Assembly (NCBI GenBank): GCA_023431345.1
Contig: JAEYWK010000124.1
Location: 1-22,820, forward strand
Length of the DNA: 22,820 nt
Origin: Pseudomonadota bacterium
Lineage (GTDB): Bacteria > Myxococcota_A > Polyangia > Polyangiales > Polyangiaceae
Direction: 5' to 3'
Positions within the stretch are counted from its first letter, which is position 1. The number at the start of each line of letters is the position of its first letter. A program made the translations under genes and the position numbers. The notes below the pieces were generated by a model. That model had not been told where the DNA came from. It made no database searches and saw only the letters and a program-made list of their open reading frames with translations. Shown here one piece after another: positions 16,446 through 22,820 of this stretch.

Positions 16446-17605
16446 CAATGGGTGAAGCGAAGCTGCTCGGGAGCGCCCAGCGCGAACACGTTGTCGCAGA
16501 CGCTGGGGGCCAGGACCTTGTCGCATTGCTCGCGCACCTGGCTCAGATCCCCTTCCGGCAATCGGAAACGGCGCAACCTCGCTCGCCAGCTCATGTTCCA
16601 CATCCAAGCGTCGCGCTCCCCCGGCCCGCCGTCGTAGTAGTACTCGGCTTGCGCCACCGAGAAGCCGCCGAACCGCTTCAACTTCGCAAGCGGGTTCTCC
16701 GGCTCGGGCTCGTCCCAGAGCGCCAGACGCACGACGCGCGACGCCTGCAGAGCCTGCGGGGCGCCCTGCGTGACGGCGCGGATTTGAAAGTTCTCGTCGC
16801 CGAGTGACACGTCGCTTGCCACCGCTTTGGGGCACTTGCTGCAGTCCGAAGAAGTGCTGGCGGGTTCCCCAGCGTCGATCGGAATGTCTTCTTCGACAGT
16901 CCGCTTGCAGCTGAGAATATGCGTGACCTCGCGGAAAGGGACGGGTTGGATGGTCCCACGGGCAGGCGCGAGCTTTTCGATGGGCGGGGGCTCCTCGGAC
17001 GAACAAACCGGGATGATGCGATCCGGGTCGCCTTCCGGATGGGTTCTCATGCGGTAGCCCTCAATCGACGGAGACACGCTCGCGGGACCACAGGGCGGCT
17101 GGGTCACACCATGCTCGTCGCCACCTCGGCGCACCGGAGCGTCGTAACGAGGTTCGCCGCGCTTCCAGAAGACTCCGGTCCACTCGTAGTCGACGTGGCC
17201 GAGGCGTTCCTGGTACCAATACTCGGACGGCGGCGGCCACAGCGTTGGGTCGCACTCGCGTCGTGCCTGAGCAACCCGCCGCTCGTAGGGCCCGTCGAGG
17301 GAACAGTCGGCTCCCGGGCGGCAGTCGCCCGTCCTATCGTCAGGGCGGGCCTCTTCTTCCTCGCGCCTACTTTCGTCGCAGCTCGGGCTTCGCACGTCGC
17401 GAACCGAACCCTTGTGCGGCTCAACGTCTTCAGCCGCTTCGCATTCCTGCGCTGCTACCGTGCGCGGGTAGGAGCGCGTCACCTTGCGCTTGTATCCGGG
17501 CGGCCTGCTCGACCCGCCTCCGTCGCTCTCGCCACAGAACCAGTCGGCAAACTCACTTGAGAGCGACTTCATGGGCCCTTCCAGCGCGCCAATGAGCGTT
17601 GGCAT
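16445..17605 (-). CDS. tadG: C-terminal part of split TadG-like protein
   Basis: From ATG 17605 this is a 386-residue, Cys-rich, mostly extracytoplasmic sequence with no signal peptide or membrane segment. Cys residues occur in WFCGE, DCRPGADC, PPCGP, LSCKR, DCSKCPK and near the end in EQCDK and SVCDN. It also holds YYYDGGPGERDAWMWNMSWR followed by ARLRRFRLP, a segment I associate with the end of myxobacterial TadG-like proteins. The same frame continues upstream to about 17650 (GLEEAGIPLM), so the sequence looks like the continuation of the gene at 17626-18243 after a one-base deletion in a G run. Alone it could not be exported. The ATG at 17605 may be an artificial start. It ends in a TGATG overlap with the tadE-like gene. 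Confidence 0.65.
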   Translation of the reverse strand: MPTLIGALEGPMKSLSSEFADWFCGESDGGGSSRPPGYKRKVTRSYPRTVAAQECEAAEDVEPHKGSVRDVRSPSCDESRREEEEARPDDRTGDCRPGADCSLDGPYERRVAQARRECDPTLWPPPSEYWYQERLGHVDYEWTGVFWKRGEPRYDAPVRRGGDEHGVTQPPCGPASVSPSIEGYRMRTHPEGDPDRIIPVCSSEEPPPIEKLAPARGTIQPVPFREVTHILSCKRTVEEDIPIDAGEPASTSSDCSKCPKAVASDVSLGDENFQIRAVTQGAPQALQASRVVRLALWDEPEPENPLAKLKRFGGFSVAQAEYYYDGGPGERDAWMWNMSWRARLRRFRLPEGDLSQVREQCDKVLAPSVCDNVFALGAPEQLRFTH

Positions 17606-17625
17606 CAGCGGGATGCCGGCTTCCT

Positions 17626-18243
17626 CTAACCCAGCTCTGGTGAGCGCAACCGGTAGGCCGCCAGCTGATCGAACGACCCATCGCTCACAGGCAGGTCGAA
17701 CCGCGTACCTATAGCGACTCCGGCTTCGACCGTCGGCTTTCCATATGTTTGGATGTCGGCGGCGGCGACGGCGAACGCGCCCAGCGGTGCGGCGGTCTTC
17801 ACCGCCTCGGAAACGTCATGGAGAGCTTCCAGTCCGGTGTAGATCGGATCTTTCACCTCTTCGTAGGCCTCGTGCATCTGGCCTTGCACCGACTTGAGCG
17901 GCGGGATCGCGGACAGGGTCGCGCCACCGGTGAGCCAGGCCAGCGCGCCGGCAACGATGATGCCCAGAATGGCGATGCTCTCGATGAGCTTGATCGTCAC
18001 CAGGACGGCGAGGAGCGCCGCCATGACCAGATTGATGAGCACCAGTAGGTTCATAGAGCGCGCATGCATCACCGCGCTCGAAAGCGCCGCCGAGTCCGCC
18101 GAGTCCTGAAGCCGCTCTCGGAACAGCACCGTCTCCACTGTGCCGACCACCGTGTAGAGGATCGCGATCGCGAACACGGCCAAGAACAGCGCCAGCACCA
18201 TGATCGCGCCGCGATCGTCGCTGCAGCCTCCGCGCGAGCTCAC
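17626..18243 (-). CDS. tadG: N-terminal part of split TadG-like protein
   Basis: A 205-residue protein starting at ATG 18243 with ATGA overlap to the upstream gene. The N-terminus MSSRGGCSDDRGAIMVLALF followed by LAVFAIAILYTVVGTVETVL is the TadG/pilus-assembly leader, with an RDSADSAALSSA-like segment and a second hydrophobic pair (NLLVLINLVMAALLAVLVTI, ESIAILGIIVAGALAWLTGG). The reading ends at TAG 17626 just after RLRSPELG, in the middle of a beta-rich domain. The minus-one frame then continues GLEEAGIPLMPTLIG into the next ORF. I consider the two ORFs one disrupted gene of about 600 residues. The N-terminal half alone retains the membrane anchor and could be stable, but would lack the extracellular domain. 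Confidence 0.75.
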   Translation of the reverse strand: MSSRGGCSDDRGAIMVLALFLAVFAIAILYTVVGTVETVLFRERLQDSADSAALSSAVMHARSMNLLVLINLVMAALLAVLVTIKLIESIAILGIIVAGALAWLTGGATLSAIPPLKSVQGQMHEAYEEVKDPIYTGLEALHDVSEAVKTAAPLGAFAVAAADIQTYGKPTVEAGVAIGTRFDLPVSDGSFDQLAAYRLRSPELG

Positions 18244-19148
18244 GGGGACTGCTCCTCGCGCTCGTAGTAGTGCGCCCCTTGATTCGGCAAAGTCGCCTCG
18301 GCCGTCAGCACCACGAAGCGCGAACCAGCGCCAGCAAGTGCCTGAAGAGAACCAGGCGATTCACCCAGCTTGAGCCGCGCCGCAGCCTTGTTCGCCGGTG
18401 CTCCGAAGACGCCACCGGCGGGCGCCAGAAGCGTGGCCAGGGTGTCGCAAATCAGGGCGCGCACCAGCGGAACGCCGCATTGAAAGAAGTAGGTCACCCG
18501 CACCGTGATGGGCGCCTTCGGCTCGATCGGCTCTACCGCGAGCACCTCTTCCCCGGGCGCGTCGTGCACCGTGACGACGGTCGCCGCGCGAGAGTAAGCC
18601 AAACCGAAGCGCATCCGCGCCTCGAAGCCCTTCGGTAAAGCATCGCCCAAGCTTTGCGTGCCCGTCCCCGACAGCGTGCTCGGCCGCGGAGCAAGGACGA
18701 GGAGAGGAAAGTACGCCGCCGTCCGGATCGGCACCATGCGCGCGCCGCTCTGCCGGGGCCCACCTGCGCCGCTGGACGGAGCAATCGCGCCCGCCACCGC
18801 CGCCACATCGGGCAGACCGACTCCGCCCTCCGCCCGCCCGGAGTCCAGGCCCAGCGCCTTCAGTAACTCTTCGGCCACCGCGCCGGCTGGCGGACGCCCC
18901 TGCGACAGGTCGCCGCGCGGCGCGTCGTCAAACTCACTCGGCGGCTCGTCAAGCATGACGATGGCCGACCGCACCGCACTCTGCGCCGCGTGCTCGACCA
19001 CCAGCCGAGCGGACGTGATGAGCGCAATCTGGCAAACCGCAAAGAAAAGCAGCAGCAGCGGGAAGAACGCCAGCAGGAACTCGACGTACACGACGCCGCG
19101 CTCGTCCCGCCGCAGCCCCGCACTCGGACCGCGCGCTACCCGAGCCAC
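18240..19148 (-). CDS. tadE: Large TadE-like pseudopilin
   Basis: A 302-residue protein with a prepilin-like N-terminus, GLRRDERGVVYVEFLLAFFP: cleavage after Gly18 leaves Glu at +5, followed by LLLLFFAVCQIALITSARLV. After the helix comes a variable Gly/Ala/Pro-rich region (about 60-125) and a beta-rich C-terminal domain (ITVRVTYFFQCGVPLVRALI with two Cys, and SRFVVLTAEATLPNQG). It is bigger than a classical TadE and resembles the myxobacterial TadE-like minor pilins. It overlaps the prepilin peptidase gene by 13 bases at its start and the TadG-like gene by ATGA at its end. Confidence 0.78.
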   Translation of the reverse strand: MARVARGPSAGLRRDERGVVYVEFLLAFFPLLLLFFAVCQIALITSARLVVEHAAQSAVRSAIVMLDEPPSEFDDAPRGDLSQGRPPAGAVAEELLKALGLDSGRAEGGVGLPDVAAVAGAIAPSSGAGGPRQSGARMVPIRTAAYFPLLVLAPRPSTLSGTGTQSLGDALPKGFEARMRFGLAYSRAATVVTVHDAPGEEVLAVEPIEPKAPITVRVTYFFQCGVPLVRALICDTLATLLAPAGGVFGAPANKAAARLKLGESPGSLQALAGAGSRFVVLTAEATLPNQGAHYYEREEQSP

Positions 19149-19687
19149 GGCGCGAGCCCTTGGAGATACTCACTGAGCGCGACCGACACCGCGGCTACCG
19201 CGATGGCCGGCCCCATGCGCATCTCCATGAGCGCCTCGGTAGCGACCGGCCGACGCCACTTGGCCGGCAACACCGGCCCCACGAGCAGCCTCAGCACGTT
19301 GCCAAACACCGCGAGCAGCCGGCCCAGGAAAGCCAGGCGAACCAGCGCATACGCGGCCAAAAGCATGAAGGCTAGGAGCTCGAGCTGAAGCCCCACGACG
19401 GCGCCCAGCAGCGCGCCGAGCGCGGCGAAGAGCTTCACATCTCCGCCGCCGATCGCCGCGCCCTTGGTGATCCGATGAAGCAGCCACGGAAGTCCGCCGG
19501 CCGCCAGCACGCCGAACAGGCTCGCGACGGCCCCCTCACGACCGCCGAACCAAGCGTTCAGGGCAACGCCTGAAGCGATGGCCGGCAGCGTGAGGATATT
19601 GGGGATGCGGCCCGTGCGTGCGTCGGTGATGGCTGCAGCGAGACTTACGGAGACGGCGGCGCTGAGCAAAAGGGTCGTGGGGGCCAT
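19136..19687 (-). CDS. cpaA: Prepilin peptidase TadV/CpaA
   Basis: A 183-residue, highly hydrophobic aspartic peptidase (A24 family) that cleaves the short leader of the Flp-type prepilins. The first catalytic Asp lies in TDARTGRIPN (D22) and the second in AIGGGDVKLF (D83), the GxGD signature. Around them lie several membrane segments, such as VASLFGVLAAGGLPWLLHRI and LLGAVVGLQLELLAFMLLAA. It has a GAGGAG Shine-Dalgarno sequence 9 bases before ATG 19687 and sits 24 bases after the main pilin. That spacer contains a hairpin whose right arm covers the Shine-Dalgarno sequence. Its substrates here are the pilins just upstream and the two TadE-like proteins. Confidence 0.9.
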   Translation of the reverse strand: MAPTTLLLSAAVSVSLAAAITDARTGRIPNILTLPAIASGVALNAWFGGREGAVASLFGVLAAGGLPWLLHRITKGAAIGGGDVKLFAALGALLGAVVGLQLELLAFMLLAAYALVRLAFLGRLLAVFGNVLRLLVGPVLPAKWRRPVATEALMEMRMGPAIAVAAVSVALSEYLQGLAPWLG

Positions 19688-19692
19688 GGGAC

Positions 19693-19711
19693 GCTCCTCG
19701 CTTGTTGGAGC
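19693..19711 (-). promoter_or_regulatory. Hairpin covering the prepilin peptidase Shine-Dalgarno sequence
   Basis: On the minus strand GCTCC (19711-19707) pairs with GGAGC (19697-19693) with a 9-base loop, in the spacer between the main pilin stop and cpaA. The right arm contains part of the GAGGAG ribosome binding site of cpaA. It may lower peptidase translation relative to pilin, or stabilise the pilin message. Confidence 0.4.
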
Positions 19712-19942
19712 CTATTGATCAGTCGGTTCCTTCTTCTGAGCGTCGAGCTCGGTGCCGAGTCGTTGCTCGGATGTCTCCACTTTGGTCATGACCGTGTTGC
19801 CCAACTTGTTCCAGAGGAAGATGCCGGCGACGGCGACGACCACGAGCAGGATGACGTATTCGACCGTCGACAGCCCGCGGTCATCGCGCACGATCGAGGA
19901 CTTGGACTTGGACTGGCTGACGGTAGTGGTAGCGGTAACCAT
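19712..19942 (-). CDS. flp: Flp-type major pilin
   Basis: Start at ATG 19942, preceded by AAAGAAGAA; the frame open to 19993 is not needed. The 76-residue protein has the Flp prepilin pattern: a basic leader ending RDDRG (Gly23), then LSTVEYVILLVVVAVAGIFL. Cleavage after Gly23 gives Glu at +5 and Tyr at +6, as in known Flp/Tad pilins, and the hydrophobic core is followed by a short, charged C-terminal tail ending AQKKEPTDQ. This is the most likely main subunit of the pilus. The 5' region carries a stem-loop (19973-19988) and a diverged form of the shared upstream element. Confidence 0.9.
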   Translation of the reverse strand: MVTATTTVSQSKSKSSIVRDDRGLSTVEYVILLVVVAVAGIFLWNKLGNTVMTKVETSEQRLGTELDAQKKEPTDQ

Positions 19943-19972
19943 GGCAATTCTTCTTTCTTGGTTTGCGTGTTG

Positions 19973-19988
19973 GCTCGAAGTCTCGAGC
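19973..19988 (-). promoter_or_regulatory. 5' UTR stem-loop of the major pilin gene
   Basis: GCTCGA (19988-19983) and TCGAGC (19978-19973) pair perfectly across a 4-base loop, about 30 bases upstream of the pilin ATG. No T-run follows, so mRNA stabilisation or a regulator site is more likely than termination. Confidence 0.35.
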
Positions 19989-19994
19989 TTCAAT

Positions 19995-20010
19995 TCCCTG
20001 GTCGGTCAGG
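19995..20010 (-). promoter_or_regulatory. Diverged tad element upstream of the major pilin
   Basis: The minus strand reads CCTGACCGACCAGGGA (20010-19995), which matches the CTGACCG and AGGGA ends of the element at the block starts but has one extra base and a changed centre. It lies about 50 bases before the pilin ATG, upstream of the stem-loop. Confidence 0.35.
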
Positions 20011-20043
20011 TCGCCGAGAGTCCTGCGTGAAAAATGCGAAGCG

Positions 20044-20232
20044 CTAAGGAACGCCCAGCAGCAGCCACGTTTCCTGCGCCAGGACCATGCGGACGAGCGA
20101 TGGCCCCAGCGCCGCGACGGCCAAGCCCGCTACCAACGACACCCCGACGAGGATGACCGTGTACTCGACCGTCACGCTCCCGCGCTCATCGGTCGCTGGT
20201 CCGGAAACACCTGGGTCGCGCCTGCGGCTCAT
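20044..20232 (-). CDS. Second Flp-like prepilin, first gene of the first tad block
   Basis: Start at ATG 20232, with an AGGGAGGA Shine-Dalgarno sequence just upstream; the frame open to 20469 is shadow of the divergent lipoprotein gene. The 62-residue protein has a leader ending TDERG (Gly18), followed by SVTVEYTVILVGVSLVAGLA. This places Glu at +5 and Tyr at +6 after cleavage, exactly as in the major pilin. The tail after the hydrophobic core (LGPSLVRMVLAQETWLLLGV) is short and hydrophobic, unlike the charged tail of the 76-residue pilin. It may be a minor or alternative subunit. Both pilins would be substrates of the TadV peptidase. Confidence 0.8.
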   Translation of the reverse strand: MSRRRDPGVSGPATDERGSVTVEYTVILVGVSLVAGLAVAALGPSLVRMVLAQETWLLLGVP

Positions 20233-20235
20233 TCC

Positions 20236-20250
20236 TCCCTTTCGGTCACC
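20236..20250 (-). promoter_or_regulatory. ACCGAAAGGG element upstream of the second pilin
   Basis: The minus strand reads GGTGACCGAAAGGGA (20250-20236), sharing the ACCGAAAGGG core with the elements upstream of tadD and cpaB. Here it directly abuts the Shine-Dalgarno sequence, 4 bases before the ATG at 20232. The 113-base gap to the divergent gene at 20346 also holds a small inverted repeat GCGCG/CGCGC at about 20288-20302. Confidence 0.55.
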
Positions 20251-20345
20251 GGGCGTGAGCCATGCTCGAAATCGCCGAAGAGCCTCGGAGCGCGCGTTTT
20301 CCGCGCATTCAACGCGCCGCCGGGACCGACTCGGCTGTAGACGAC

Positions 20346-21359
20346 ATGACCCACGGATTCCCAGGCCGATGGCCGGCCCGAGCGAAACTCCTGACATTTG
20401 CGGGTTGGGCAGTCCTGGTTGCTCTGCTGAGCGGCTGCCGAGACACGGGCTCGGTCGCTCAACAGGCACCGTCCAGCACCGCCATCACGCCAGAGCCGCT
20501 CGCGCGGCAGGCTTCGACCGCGGCACGCCCGTCGTGGCAGCGGCCGCTGCTCTACCGAGTCGTAGGCAACGGCACTCGCTTCTACGTCTTCGGCACCATT
20601 CACCTGCCCGACGACCGCCTCGAGCAGTTCCCGCCAGCCCTGGAGGCTGCGCTCGCCGAAAGCGACGCCGTGTTCACCGAGATCTCGATGACCCCCGAGA
20701 CGCAGGCGAGCATCGCCCCGCTCGCGCTACTTCCGCGCGGGCAGGCTCTCTCGCAGCTGCTGACCGAGCCCCTCTACTCGGACGTGATGGCCTCGTTCGC
20801 TGAGCGAGGTGTCCCGAGCGCCTCCCTGGAACCGCTCAAGCCGTGGGCACTTGCTCTGCAGCTCGCCCTGCTGGATCGGCTGCACACCCTGGCAAAGAAG
20901 AAGCCTCTCGATGCCCTCATCTACGAGCGCGCCGCCGCGGCCGGCAAGGCCGTCGCTGGAATCGAATCCGCCGGAGAACAGATCGATGCGCTCGACAAGC
21001 TCGCCGTCGCCGAACAGGTCGAATACCTTCGTCAAACGTTGGCATTTCGGGGCCGCATGAAGGCCGCGCGCCGCGACGTACTGGGCGAACTGCTCGAAGG
21101 TTACGTCGCTGGTGACGATGCGCTCGTCCACGGCTTGATGCGGGAGGGGTACGACGAAAGCAGCCCTGTGGCCGTTAAGGTGTTCAAGCGTCTCATCACC
21201 GATCGCAACGCCACCATGACGACTCGCATTCTGGCTCGGGTCCGCTCGAAGCCCAAGATGAGGCATTTGTTCGCGATCGGCGCCGGGCACGTCGTCGGCG
21301 AAAACGGCACCATGGCGCGCCTTGAACGCCATGGCTTCAAGGTCGAGCGCGTCGAGTGA
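20346..21359 (+). CDS. TraB/GumN-family lipoprotein
   Basis: I place the start at ATG 20346 because this gives a lipoprotein signal (LLTFAGWAVLVALLSGC, Cys31); the frame is open from 20262 but the extra N-terminus is not signal-like. The 337-residue protein shows the TraB/GumN/Tiki pattern: LYRVVGNGTRFYVFGTIHLP with GTIH at 83-86, DAVFTEISMTPETQ, LEPLKPWALALQLALLDRLH, then KPLDALIYERAAAAGKAVAG and EQIDALDKLAVAEQVEYL, ending FAIGAGHVVGENGTMARLER with GAGH at 312-315. The two GxxH motifs are the conserved putative metal sites of the family. The cellular role of bacterial members is not well established. It diverges from the tad block and is probably not part of it. Confidence 0.85.
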   Translation: MTHGFPGRWPARAKLLTFAGWAVLVALLSGCRDTGSVAQQAPSSTAITPEPLARQASTAARPSWQRPLLYRVVGNGTRFYVFGTIHLPDDRLEQFPPALEAALAESDAVFTEISMTPETQASIAPLALLPRGQALSQLLTEPLYSDVMASFAERGVPSASLEPLKPWALALQLALLDRLHTLAKKKPLDALIYERAAAAGKAVAGIESAGEQIDALDKLAVAEQVEYLRQTLAFRGRMKAARRDVLGELLEGYVAGDDALVHGLMREGYDESSPVAVKVFKRLITDRNATMTTRILARVRSKPKMRHLFAIGAGHVVGENGTMARLERHGFKVERVE

Positions 21360-21506
21360 GACTCGTCGATTTCGCGCATGGCTGCGGGCATCGGGACCGA
21401 TAGGGAATTGAAGGCCGCGGTCCGCGGCGGTCGTCACAAGGTGCTTCGGCAGCCGACTGGCAGTTGCGAACCACCCGTCTTGCCCAAACTAAAGGAGTTA
21501 CTGTTC

Positions 21507-22610
21507 ATGCGTTCGTTTCCCTCGTTCCTCTGTATCGCAGGCGTCGTCGCCTGCGCGGTCGGTTGCTCAAGCGACTCCCAGTCTTCAGGCAGCTACAGCG
21601 ACGCCGAGGCAGGTGCAGGCGGCGCGGCCGAAACATCGTCCAATTTCGGCGGCAACGACGCTGGCGCTGAGGGCGGGACCACCGGCGAGGATGGCGCCGG
21701 AGGCGCCGATGAGCCCGCCAACTGCACGCTTTGGGGCCCCATCGAGGCCGACGAGACCTGGGGGCCCACCTCCGATTGCCCCGACGGGTTCGACGTTCCG
21801 GCGAACCTCGAGATCCGAGGCCCCGGCACCGTCCTCACCGTCGAACCAGCAACCAAGCTGAAGTTTGGGCGCGACGCAATGCTGCAAGTAATGCCGGGCG
21901 CTGCACTGACCGCCATTGGCACTGCTGCCGAGCCGATCGTGTTCACGGGCTGGCAACAGCGCCCGGGTTCATGGGGCGGCATTCTCGTCCACAGCAACGC
22001 ACTCGGGAACGAAATCAGCCACGCGATCGTCGAGTACGCTGGGTCCGAAGACGGGGCCAGCGGGAACGTGACTATGTCGAGCGACGGGGGTGGCCACATC
22101 AAGCTGACTTCGACAGTGCTGCGCTATGGTGCGCGCTTTGGCCTTACCGTGCTCGAGACGGGAGGCCTTGACGCGTTCGCCGACAACACCATCACCGAAA
22201 ACGATGGCGGGGCCATCAGGGTGCAGATAGCGGTGTTGCAGGAACTCAATGGCTCCGGCAACGTCATCACGGGCAACGGCAAGGACAACCAGATAGCCCT
22301 CGAAGAACTCTCGACCAAGATCGAGGGCGACGTGACGTGGCCCTCCTTGAGCCCCGCGATCTACCGAGTTATGGCTACCCCAGGCATCGGCAGCAACATC
22401 CGGATTGCTGGGCATGTAACCATCGAGGCGGGCGCGCAGTTCGAGTTCATCGGCGGCAGCGGCATCGCAGTGACTGGCGGTGCTGCCGGTCTCGCTGCCG
22501 TAGGCAACAAGGACAACCCCATCATCTTCCGAGGCGTGGATGGCTCCGGATGGAGCGGCATCGGCTACTGCGAGAGCAACTGGACTGTAAGCCCTCCGCC
22601 AGCGACGTAA
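21507..22610 (+). CDS. Surface lipoprotein with beta-helix-like repeats
   Basis: Start at ATG 21507, with AAGGAG 9 bases upstream; the frame is open from 21378 but the signal peptide begins here. The 367-residue protein opens MRSFPSFLCIAGVVACAVGC (lipobox AVGC, Cys20), followed by a Ser/Gly/Ala/Glu-rich linker (about 21-70) typical of myxobacterial lipoproteins. From about 80 on it has repeated short strands and turns of a right-handed beta-helix, such as VEPATKLKFGRDAMLQVMPG, AEPIVFTGW, NTITENDGGAIRVQIAV and GNVITGNGKDNQIALEEL. The reading ends WSGIGYCESNWTVSPPPAT, abruptly for a beta-helix rung, so the protein may be truncated. It is predicted to be anchored in the outer membrane, facing outwards or the periplasm. 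Confidence 0.75.
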   Translation: MRSFPSFLCIAGVVACAVGCSSDSQSSGSYSDAEAGAGGAAETSSNFGGNDAGAEGGTTGEDGAGGADEPANCTLWGPIEADETWGPTSDCPDGFDVPANLEIRGPGTVLTVEPATKLKFGRDAMLQVMPGAALTAIGTAAEPIVFTGWQQRPGSWGGILVHSNALGNEISHAIVEYAGSEDGASGNVTMSSDGGGHIKLTSTVLRYGARFGLTVLETGGLDAFADNTITENDGGAIRVQIAVLQELNGSGNVITGNGKDNQIALEELSTKIEGDVTWPSLSPAIYRVMATPGIGSNIRIAGHVTIEAGAQFEFIGGSGIAVTGGAAGLAAVGNKDNPIIFRGVDGSGWSGIGYCESNWTVSPPPAT

Positions 22611-22820
22611 GTGTGGTTCTTGCCGCGGGAAACCGGCCGTGCTCGGCGGCGTGATTGCGAGCAGGCGCGACGCGTGCGACGCCAAGGCGTGTCCAGCTGT
22701 TGCCGCGCACGCTGGCTGATGGCGATTCGAGCAGGGTGCGTGATGGGCATTGGCGACGGTGCGCAATGGCTGCCACAAAAGGCGATGGCCATCGCGTAGG
22801 CCGGCGGTGACGCGCCAGCT
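22611..22820. repeat. Terminal intergenic stretch with GATGG-type repeats
   Basis: No gene is supported here. It contains GATGGCGATT (22718), GATGGGCATT (22742) and GATGGCCATC (22784-22793), the last within the 14-bp perfect palindrome GCGATGGCCATCGC (22782-22795). The block GATGGGCAT-GGCGA ... GCGATGGCCATC recalls the arrangement at 140-187 in the same orientation and similar length (52 against 48 bases). The sequence between the cores is different. Confidence 0.4.

Noticed and set aside
15897..17006. Long minus-strand ORF of 369 residues
   Set aside because: Only the part from 16445 on is protein-like (TadE leader). The upstream part is Arg-rich and is the shadow of the TadG C-terminal frame.
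17626..17650. Programmed minus-one frameshift in the TadG-like gene
   Set aside because: The site reads GAG CTG GGT TAG without a typical slippery heptamer, and no strong downstream hairpin was noted. A deletion in a G run is simpler.

Overview
The window is GC-rich DNA from what is most likely a member of the Myxococcota (Polyangiales-like). I infer this from the codon use, the abundance of FHA-type domains and lipoproteins, a lipoprotein with a Gly/Ala/Glu-rich linker followed by a beta-helix, and the type of Tad pilus genes. This taxonomic call is pattern recognition, not a database result. No rRNA, tRNA, CRISPR array, transposase or integrase gene was seen.

Most of the window (about 2.4-20.2 kb, minus strand) is a Tad (tight adherence, Flp) type IVc pilus locus in three minus-strand blocks. 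Block 1 (20232 to 15026) encodes two small Flp-type prepilins, the prepilin peptidase (TadV/CpaA), two TadE-like pseudopilins, a TadG-like protein that is split by a frameshift, and a membrane-anchored protein of unknown role. Block 2 (13545 to 7337) encodes CpaB/RcpC, the secretin CpaC/RcpA, an FHA-CpaF fusion ATPase, TadB, TadC and a membrane protein with a forkhead-like N-terminus. Block 3 (6594 to about 2437, perhaps on to 903) encodes a TadD-like TPR lipoprotein, a second and shorter CpaF ATPase, a second forkhead-like membrane protein, a lipoprotein and four small unrecognised proteins. Most neighbours overlap by 1-4 bases (ATGA or TGATG), as expected of translationally coupled operons.

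Plus-strand cargo sits between the blocks: a RelE/ParE-type toxin-antitoxin pair (6725-7275) between blocks 3 and 2, and a PD-(D/E)XK nuclease-like gene (13865-14923) between blocks 2 and 1. Beyond the promoter end of block 1 lie a TraB/GumN-family lipoprotein and a beta-helix lipoprotein on the plus strand.

The left end (1-900) is different. It has the tail of one gene, a strong hairpin, and two small convergent genes that can only be read through by assuming frameshifts, with a perfect 9-bp stem-loop between their ends. Short repeats with the core GATGGCCATC/GATGGGCATC occur at both ends of the window.

The most interesting untyped signal is a conserved 10-mer, ACCGAAAGGG, in the same orientation just upstream of all three tad blocks (two copies 21 bp apart upstream of cpaB), with a diverged copy upstream of the main pilin gene. 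It looks like a shared control element for the pilus regulon.
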